Source: Bacteroidales bacterium (GTDB taxonomy: Bacteria > Bacteroidota > Bacteroidia > Bacteroidales > F082). Taken from it: a stretch of DNA of 16,008 nucleotides. This document shows, one piece after another, positions 8,413 through 13,039 of this stretch. The stretch is taken from positions 1-16,008 of the forward strand of contig JAFZXR010000001.1 of NCBI GenBank assembly GCA_017616675.1. Direction: 5' to 3'. Each line of letters begins with the position of its first letter. The first letter of the stretch is position 1. The notes below the pieces were generated by a model. That model was not told the origin of the DNA and did no database searches. It saw nothing but the letters and a program-made list of their open reading frames with translations. The translations under genes were made by a program, and so were the position numbers.

Positions 8413-9120
8413 TTAATTTGTTATCAATGAAACCACCCAGAGGATGTCGTTCCAAGCTTGGGTAAACCAGTGTACGTTGGCTTGGATGATGTCGACCGGG
8501 GCTGTCATTCCGCCGCCGAGCGAATAAAGTATTATCGCGACGTTGAAGAAGATGAAAGTCCAGATGAAGAGGTAAGAGCGGAAGAGTCCGCACACCTTAA
8601 GGTCGCCTTGGTACGAGCCCATGTAGCTGTTCCAGCATGCGAAGTGGAACATCAGCGTGAAGCCGATGATGAAGTCGATTATCGGGAGACAGTCGGGCTT
8701 TATCATGAGGCGCATGAAGACGAAGATGAAGGTGAAATAAGGCAGCATGTAAGGTGCCAGCGACATGAAGACGTTGTTGCTGCCCACCGACCACACCTCG
8801 CCGAGGTTCTCGCCCGATTTGATATATTCGATGGCTTTAGCGTTGAATTCGGTGATCTTACGGCGCAGGAAGAGTGCTCCTACGAGGAAATGCGCGCCTT
8901 CGTGTGTCAGGGTGTAGACCAGATGGCGGTTTTTCTTGAAGAAGAGAGCCGTGAAGATGAGGAACGCCGCCATGCCTATCGCGAGCCAGAGATAGCCCTG
9001 ATAGGTGTTGGTTTTGAACGAGTCGATCATGTAAAGGGCTAATCTGTATACCTCAAAGGCGCACAGTATGAGCGTCAGCATGAGGATAAACGATGTGAAT
9101 GCACGCCAGACTTTCTGCAT
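8413..9120 (-). CDS. M50B-like integral membrane metalloprotease
   Basis: A 235-residue polytopic membrane protein with about five or six hydrophobic segments (near 10-33, 43-61, 69-85, 117-138, 146-164 and 181-203). HEGAH (73-77), in YTLTHEGAHFLVGALFL, is an HExxH zinc site placed in a hydrophobic helix, as in site-2-protease relatives. It is followed by a MSLAPYMLPYFTF segment and YQGDLKV, where Asp173 is a candidate third ligand. This pattern fits the peptidase M50B-like family. There is no PDZ domain. The family is mostly uncharacterised, so the substrate is unknown; cleavage of a membrane regulator or lipoprotein is possible. It is the first gene of the four-gene unit, with a TAnnTTTG element about 25 nt upstream. 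Confidence 0.72.
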   Translation of the reverse strand: MQKVWRAFTSFILMLTLILCAFEVYRLALYMIDSFKTNTYQGYLWLAIGMAAFLIFTALFFKKNRHLVYTLTHEGAHFLVGALFLRRKITEFNAKAIEYIKSGENLGEVWSVGSNNVFMSLAPYMLPYFTFIFVFMRLMIKPDCLPIIDFIIGFTLMFHFACWNSYMGSYQGDLKVCGLFRSYLFIWTFIFFNVAIILYSLGGGMTAPVDIIQANVHWFTQAWNDILWVVSLITN

Positions 9121-9143
9121 AGTTATATGATTAAAATAATTGG

Positions 9144-9151
9144 CAAAGATA
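9144..9151 (-). promoter_or_regulatory. Putative -7 element of the peptidase operon
   Basis: TATCTTTG on the minus strand matches TAnnTTTG, 23 nt before the ATG at 9120. No good TTTG -33 element is seen at 19-22 nt spacing. It shares an 80-nt gap with the divergent hemW promoter. Confidence 0.5.
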
Positions 9152-9183
9152 AGGATTTTTTTAATTATAAAGGGAAATTATTT

Positions 9184-9191
9184 TAAATTTG
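9184..9191 (+). promoter_or_regulatory. Putative -7 element of hemW
   Basis: TAAATTTG matches TAnnTTTG, with a T-rich stretch (TTTT at 9159-9162) 21 nt upstream as a poor -33 element. Only 7 nt separate it from the hemW ATG at 9199, so the transcript would be leaderless or nearly so. Confidence 0.5.
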
Positions 9192-9198
9192 CATCGTC

Positions 9199-10308
9199 AT
9201 GGCAGGTTTGTATCTCCATATTCCGTTTTGCAAGAGCAAATGCGCTTACTGCAACTTCTTTTCGGTCGTTTCCGAGAAGCAACGTGCTGATTTTCTTGAT
9301 GCTTTGAAGCACGAAGCCATTTCGCGAAAGGATTATTTAGGCGGCGAAGAAGTGAGGACGATATACTTCGGCGGCGGCACCCCAACGGTGCTCGAAGCAC
9401 TCGAAGTTCTTAAAGTTCTCGAAGTTCTACGAAAAAACTACAATATCAGTGCCGCCGCCGAAGTCACTCTCGAAGCCAATCCCGATACTGTTTCAAAAGA
9501 ATCGCTTTTTGAATTTAAGTCGCTTGGAGTCAATCGTTTAAGCATCGGCATCCAAAGCTTTTTTGACGACGACTTGCAATATCTCAGCCGAAAACACGAT
9601 TCAAAACATGCCCTTCAGGTTCTTGATTGGGCAAAAGAGATTGGTTTTCAAGAGGTTACAATCGATTTGATCTATGGCATTCCGACTCTGACCGACGAAA
9701 AATGGCGCAAAAACCTTGAGATTTTCTTCTCGACATGCTTCAACCACCTTTCTGCTTACGCCTTGACGATTGAAGAGAAAACGGCTTTAGGCCAGCGGAT
9801 TAAGAAAGGATTGGCTGCGCCGGTAAGCGAAGAAGCGACTATCCGGCAGTATGAGATTCTTGTCGAAATGACTGAAAATCAAGGATTTGAGCATTACGAG
9901 ATAAGCAATTTCGCGCGGCCGGGGCATTATTCGAGGCATAACACCATTTACTGGAAAGGCGGGAAATATCTCGGCCTCGGGCCCTCTGCGCATTCTTTCG
10001 ATGGCGTCTCACGGCAGTGGAATGTGGCAAGCGTGAAGGATTATTGCGACAACTATTCCTTTGAACGTGAGGAGCTTACGCTCGACGACCGCTACAACGA
10101 ATATGTCATGACGTCGCTTCGCACCTGTTGGGGCTGTGATTTGAATTTCATCAGAGAGAATTTCGGCGAAGAATATGTCAAAAGGTTTAAAAATTTAACT
10201 CAAAAGCATATTTTAAGCGGGAAAATGTATCAAAAAGACGAAAAATTCATCCTTAATGACAATGGTATGCTCTTTGCCGACGGCATAGCAGCGGAGTTAT
10301 TTGTATAA
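9199..10308 (+). CDS. hemW: HemW-type radical SAM protein (heme chaperone, coproporphyrinogen oxidase-like)
   Basis: A 369-residue cytosolic radical-SAM protein. The cluster motif is HIPFCKSKCAYCNFFS (Cys11, Cys15, Cys18). The residue two after the last Cys is Phe rather than Cys, which separates HemW from true HemN (CxxxCxxCxC). Further family blocks are IYFGGGTPTV (SAM contact), EVTLEANPDTV, RLSIGIQSF, DLIYGIPT and HYEISNFARPGHYSRHN-YW. HemW binds heme and is thought to deliver it to respiratory enzymes; many database entries call it HemN. The start at ATG 9199 follows a promoter element directly. Residues 65-79 (LEALEVLKVLEVLRK) are encoded by a 9-bp repeat, but the protein length there matches other HemW, so no net insertion is apparent. 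Confidence 0.93.
   Translation: MAGLYLHIPFCKSKCAYCNFFSVVSEKQRADFLDALKHEAISRKDYLGGEEVRTIYFGGGTPTVLEALEVLKVLEVLRKNYNISAAAEVTLEANPDTVSKESLFEFKSLGVNRLSIGIQSFFDDDLQYLSRKHDSKHALQVLDWAKEIGFQEVTIDLIYGIPTLTDEKWRKNLEIFFSTCFNHLSAYALTIEEKTALGQRIKKGLAAPVSEEATIRQYEILVEMTENQGFEHYEISNFARPGHYSRHNTIYWKGGKYLGLGPSAHSFDGVSRQWNVASVKDYCDNYSFEREELTLDDRYNEYVMTSLRTCWGCDLNFIRENFGEEYVKRFKNLTQKHILSGKMYQKDEKFILNDNGMLFADGIAAELFV
9370..9459. repeat. 9-bp repeats flanked by 11-bp inverted arms inside hemW
   Basis: Four in-phase units, CTCGAAGCA, CTCGAAGTT, CTTAAAGTT and CTCGAAGTT (9391-9426), then a partial CTACGA. They lie between perfect inverted arms GGCGGCGGCAC (9370-9380) and GTGCCGCCGCC (9449-9459). The 9-mer period keeps the frame and encodes Leu-Glu/Lys-Val/Ala triplets. 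The arms share GCGGCGGCA/TGCCGCCGC with the terminator at 3339-3400. The left arm encodes the conserved GGGTP motif, so the arms may partly be a coding coincidence. Confidence 0.6.
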
Positions 10309-10432
10309 AAATTTTTAGATTTCTTCCAATTTTATGAAATTTGTGTTAAAAATGACATTTGACCATCATTTTTTAACTTGGTTTTGATCTTCATTTTTTC
10401 AATGAAAATAATTTTGCAAAAAAAATAAAATT

Positions 10433-10467
10433 TTTGTATGCTATTCAAAAAAATAGCATTAACTTTG
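10433..10467 (+). promoter_or_regulatory. Promoter and palindromic operator candidate of the hicB locus
   Basis: TAACTTTG (10460-10467) is a TAnnTTTG -7 element and TTTG (10433-10436) a -33 element, 23 nt apart. The spacer is filled by a perfect inverted repeat, ATGCTATT (10438-10445) and AATAGCAT (10452-10459), 6 nt apart. HicB-type antitoxins with a C-terminal HTH bind such palindromes and repress their own promoter, so this is a likely autoregulatory operator. A second TAnnTTTG match (10409-10416) lies upstream. Confidence 0.65.
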
Positions 10468-10481
10468 CAAAGTCATAAAAT

Positions 10482-10514
10482 ATGAAGTATTCGGAACTGG
10501 AAAGAAAACTATGA
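10482..10514 (+). pseudogene. Remnant of hicA toxin gene (10 codons)
   Basis: The ATG at 10482 opens a 10-codon frame, MKYSELERKL, ending at TGA 10512-10514. It overlaps the hicB start by the ATGA arrangement typical of coupled genes. The peptide matches, from memory of the family, the first residues of HicA mRNA-interferase toxins of Bacteroidota (MKYSELEKKLRKAGCY-like), which normally lie directly before hicB and run ~60-70 codons. The catalytic His region and the rest of the dsRBD-like fold are missing, so the toxin has probably been removed by an internal deletion. An unrelated leader peptide is the alternative. Confidence 0.65.
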
Positions 10515-10909
10515 AAAAATACACAGCGCATATTGAATGCGGAAATGACGGAAAATATTCGGTCTATTTCGAAGAAAACCTGCCTTTCGGATGTTTTGGA
10601 GAAGGAAGAACGGTAGAGGAGGCCAAAGACGACTTTGTCGGGACTTTCAATGCTTTTAGGATAGATCATCTGAAAAATACCGGCGAGAATATTGAAGCCG
10701 AATTCGATTTCGTTTACGATGCGTCGGCTTTTTTGCAGCATTTCAAAGGGATGCTGACGCTTTCAGGCATGTCGAAGATAACCGGAATCAATAAAGCACA
10801 GCTCTCGCAATACGTTTGCGGCAGGCGTCATCCGTCGCCGAAAACCGAAGCGAAAATCAAGGCATCGGTGAAGAGATTTGCCGAGGAATTAAGTAAGGCG
10901 ATGATTTAA
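10511..10909 (+). CDS. HicB-family antitoxin with C-terminal HTH (orphan)
   Basis: A 132-residue protein. The N-terminal ~65 residues (KYTAHIECGNDGKYSVYFEE then FGEGRTVEEAKDDFVGTFNA) have the HicB partial-RNase-H-like pattern, including the G-x-G-x-T-x-E-E-A motif. Residues ~85-125 (SGMSKITGINKAQLSQYVCG then RRHPSPKTEAKI) form an XRE-type helix-turn-helix. In intact systems the N-terminal part neutralises HicA and the HTH binds the promoter. Here no toxin gene is present beyond a 10-codon remnant, so the protein is probably left as a DNA-binding regulator. The start ATG overlaps the remnant's stop codon, and a palindromic operator lies 44 nt upstream. The sirtuin gene begins 21 nt downstream and is likely co-transcribed. 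Confidence 0.85.
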   Translation: MKKYTAHIECGNDGKYSVYFEENLPFGCFGEGRTVEEAKDDFVGTFNAFRIDHLKNTGENIEAEFDFVYDASAFLQHFKGMLTLSGMSKITGINKAQLSQYVCGRRHPSPKTEAKIKASVKRFAEELSKAMI

Positions 10910-10930
10910 CCACAAAAAATACGAGATACC

Positions 10931-11629
10931 ATGAAAAACCTTGTCATTCTTTCAGGAGCGGGCATCAGTGCCGAAAGTGGAATAAGTACATTCAGAGACG
11001 CCGGCGGACTATGGGACAAATACCCAGTGATGCAAGTCGCCTCAATAGAGGGCTATGAAGCTGATCCTGAATTAGTTATAAAATTTTACAACGAGCGCCG
11101 CAAGCAGCTTTTAGATGTGAAGCCAAACCAAGGTCACATCCTCTGCGCCGAGTTGGAGAAATATTTCAACGTGACAGTGGTGACGCAAAACGTTGACAAT
11201 CTTCACGAAAGAGCGGGCAGTCACCACATCATCCACCTCCACGGCGAGCTGACAAAGGTGTGCTCGAGCTATAATCCCAACGACCCGCGTTACATCCGTG
11301 AGCTGAAACCCGAGGAATTTGAGGTAAAAATGGGCGACAAGGCCGGCGACGGAAGCCAGCTTCGTCCGTTCATAGTGTGGTTTGGCGAGGCGGTGCCTGA
11401 GATCGAGACAGCGGTGCAATACGTCGAAAAAGCTGATATCTTCGTCATCATCGGCACATCGATGAATGTTTATCCGGCTGCCAGTCTGCTCTACTACGTG
11501 CCAAGCAACGCCGAGGTGTATCTCATTGATCCTAAGGATGTTAACATCAACAGCCGCCGCCCAATCACTCATATCAAGAAAGGAGCGTCGGAAGGAATGA
11601 AGGAACTACTCGCTACGCTCGTAATGTGA
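10931..11629 (+). CDS. Sir2-family NAD-dependent protein deacylase (class III, SIRT5/CobB-like)
   Basis: A 232-residue sirtuin that would remove acyl groups from lysine using NAD+. Visible motifs are the NAD site GAGISAESGISTFRDAGGLW (9-28), TQNVDNLHERAG (85-96), catalytic His104 in HLHGEL, LRPFIVWFGE (144-153) and the late GTSMNVYPA. Tyr53 and Arg56 in FYNERR match the Y-x-x-R pair that gives class III sirtuins preference for succinyl/malonyl-lysine. The zinc-ribbon cysteines are absent: the region holds only Cys111 (KVCSSYNP), so the zinc tetrad is lost, as in some other Bacteroidota sirtuins. The last codons (LATLVM and stop) lie in the first copy of a 23-bp tandem repeat. The gene is 21 nt after hicB. 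Confidence 0.92.
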   Translation: MKNLVILSGAGISAESGISTFRDAGGLWDKYPVMQVASIEGYEADPELVIKFYNERRKQLLDVKPNQGHILCAELEKYFNVTVVTQNVDNLHERAGSHHIIHLHGELTKVCSSYNPNDPRYIRELKPEEFEVKMGDKAGDGSQLRPFIVWFGEAVPEIETAVQYVEKADIFVIIGTSMNVYPAASLLYYVPSNAEVYLIDPKDVNINSRRPITHIKKGASEGMKELLATLVM

Positions 11630-11676
11630 TGCTCCCTGTGGTCGCAATGTGATACTCGCTCCGCGAGTAATGTGAT
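11608..11676. repeat. Three tandem 23-bp repeats at a convergent gene end
   Basis: Exactly adjacent copies occupy 11608-11630, 11631-11653 and 11654-11676. Each ends in AATGTGAT and starts with ACTCGCT or GCTCCCT. Copies 1 and 3 are most alike. Copy 3 contains a 6-bp hairpin, ACTCGC-TCC-GCGAGT. Copy 1 supplies the sirtuin stop codon (TGA 11627-11629). The array fills almost the whole gap to the convergent sdaA stop at 11701, where no other terminator is visible. Confidence 0.85.
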
Positions 11677-11700
11677 TGCTAGGATTTGGCAAAATGACGG

Positions 11701-12906
11701 TTACATTTGATGATAGTCCTCGGCGAGACCGCCTTCGGAGGTTTCGCGGTAGAGGAATGGCAGGTCGCGGCCGGTTTTATTCATGGTGGCGACGACTTTG
11801 TCGAATGAGACCCTATGTCGGCCATCGGTGAACGTCGAGAAGATGTTGGCGTCGAGTGCTCGGGCGGCGGCGAAGGCGTTACGTTCGATACACGGGATCT
11901 GCACCAAGCCGCAGACAGGGTCGCATGTCATGCCGAGGTGGTGTTCGAGAGCCATCTCGCAGGCATATTCGATCTGTGCCACGCTGCCTCCGAAGAGCTG
12001 ACAGGCGGCACCCGCAGCCATGGCGCAGGCCACTCCCACCTCACCTTGACAGCCTACCTCAGCGCCAGAGATCGAGGCGTTGGTCTTCACGATATTGCCA
12101 ATCAGACCGGCGGTTATCAAGGCGCGATAGATGCGCAGGTCGTCGAACTCGTAGCTCTTGTGAAGATGATACAAGGCGGCAGGCAGCACTCCGCTCGAGC
12201 CGCAGGTCGGCGCCGTGACGATGAGACCGCCCGAGGCGTTTTCCTCGGAAACGGCGAGGGCGTAAGAGAACACTAGTCCACGACTGCGCAAGGTGTGCTG
12301 GTAACCCATCGCCTTGATGTGGTATTGCGCGGCTTTCCTAGGCAGATTGAGCGGTCCGGGCAGCCGGCCTTCGGTGCGGAGACCTCGTTCAACGGCCTCT
12401 TTCATGGTCTGCCACACAGCTTTGATATGCGGGATGAGAGTCTTGTCGTTCTCAGTCTCAAGCACATATTCCCAATAAGTTTTGCCAGTCTCCTCGCACC
12501 ATTTCATGATGTCGGTCATCTTCGTCAGCGGATAGATGTCGGGGATGTTGGAAGGTTTGCCCTCCTCTTCGAGAGCACCGCCACCCACGCTGTAGACCGT
12601 CCACTCTTCAAGAACTTTGTTATTTGCATCTAAAGCCTTGAATGTCATACCGTTAGGATGATACGGCAGGAATACCTTCGGCTGCCATTCGATTTTCACT
12701 GGCGCATGAGGCTCGAGCACCTCGAGGATGGCGACGTCGGTGAGGTGGCCTTTGCCGGTGGCGGCGAGACTTCCGTAGAGTGTTACCTCAAAACTTGCGG
12801 CATCGCGATGACGCTCGAGGAACTGCTCCGCAGCGAAGCGAGGAGCCATAGTATGAGATGACGAGGGACCATGTCCTATTCTGTAGATTTCCTTAATTGT
12901 CTTCAT
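11701..12906 (-). CDS. sdaA: L-serine ammonia-lyase, single-chain iron-sulfur type
   Basis: Cytosolic L-serine dehydratase that converts L-serine to pyruvate and ammonia with a [4Fe-4S] cluster. The 401-residue chain has both parts in one polypeptide: an N-terminal domain with GHGPSSSHTMAPR (substrate loop) and a C-terminal catalytic domain with APTCGSSGVLPA, GAEVGCQGEVG, TCDPVCGLVQIPCIERN. Cluster cysteines Cys286, Cys328 and Cys339 have spacings 42 and 11, the same as in the structurally known Legionella enzyme. The C-terminal Cys that fills the fourth cluster site in that enzyme is absent here (the chain ends YHQM). The gene follows oppDF on the same strand after a 115-bp repeat and fits amino-acid fermentation. 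No clear TAnnTTTG promoter was found upstream. Confidence 0.95.
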   Translation of the reverse strand: MKTIKEIYRIGHGPSSSHTMAPRFAAEQFLERHRDAASFEVTLYGSLAATGKGHLTDVAILEVLEPHAPVKIEWQPKVFLPYHPNGMTFKALDANNKVLEEWTVYSVGGGALEEEGKPSNIPDIYPLTKMTDIMKWCEETGKTYWEYVLETENDKTLIPHIKAVWQTMKEAVERGLRTEGRLPGPLNLPRKAAQYHIKAMGYQHTLRSRGLVFSYALAVSEENASGGLIVTAPTCGSSGVLPAALYHLHKSYEFDDLRIYRALITAGLIGNIVKTNASISGAEVGCQGEVGVACAMAAGAACQLFGGSVAQIEYACEMALEHHLGMTCDPVCGLVQIPCIERNAFAAARALDANIFSTFTDGRHRVSFDKVVATMNKTGRDLPFLYRETSEGGLAEDYHQM

Positions 12907-12924
12907 AATTCATTCATTTGTCCT

Positions 12925-13039
12925 CGTCATTTCGACTGAAGCGTAGCGGAATGGAGAAATCCTTTTTAGAATAAGCTTTTGCGAAAAGAGGATTTCTCGA
13001 CTGCCATCTCACTGCGTTCGATGTTCGCTCGAAATGACG
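12925..13039. repeat. 115-bp inverted-repeat intergenic element
   Basis: The outer arms CGTCATTTCGA (12925-12935) and TCGAAATGACG (13029-13039) are perfect complements, and so are the inner arms GAGAAATCCT (12954-12963) and AGGATTTCTC (12989-12998). A small hairpin CTTTT-GCG-AAAAG (12976-12988) lies near the centre. The element resembles dispersed palindromic elements with a TCATTTCGA...GAGAAATC core seen between genes in many Bacteroidota; copy number here is unknown. Its right end lies inside oppDF and supplies that gene's last codons. It may act as a terminator or mRNA stabiliser. Confidence 0.75.

Noticed and set aside
8402..8593. N-terminal extension of the M49-like gene to an ATG at 8593
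   Set aside because: The 64 added residues overlap the M50B-like gene, carry no signal features, and would bury the lipoprotein signal and LFSC lipobox.
10390..10406. Terminator for hemW (TTCATT...AATGAA)
   Set aside because: The stem is only six A/T-rich base pairs with no following T-run; too weak to call.
10511..11629. Active toxin-antitoxin or Sir2 defence system
   Set aside because: The toxin body is missing, and the Sir2 protein is a short deacylase-type enzyme without the fused effector or partner genes of known Sir2 defence systems.
11608..11676. CRISPR array
   Set aside because: The three 23-bp copies are directly adjacent with no spacers, and no cas genes are present.
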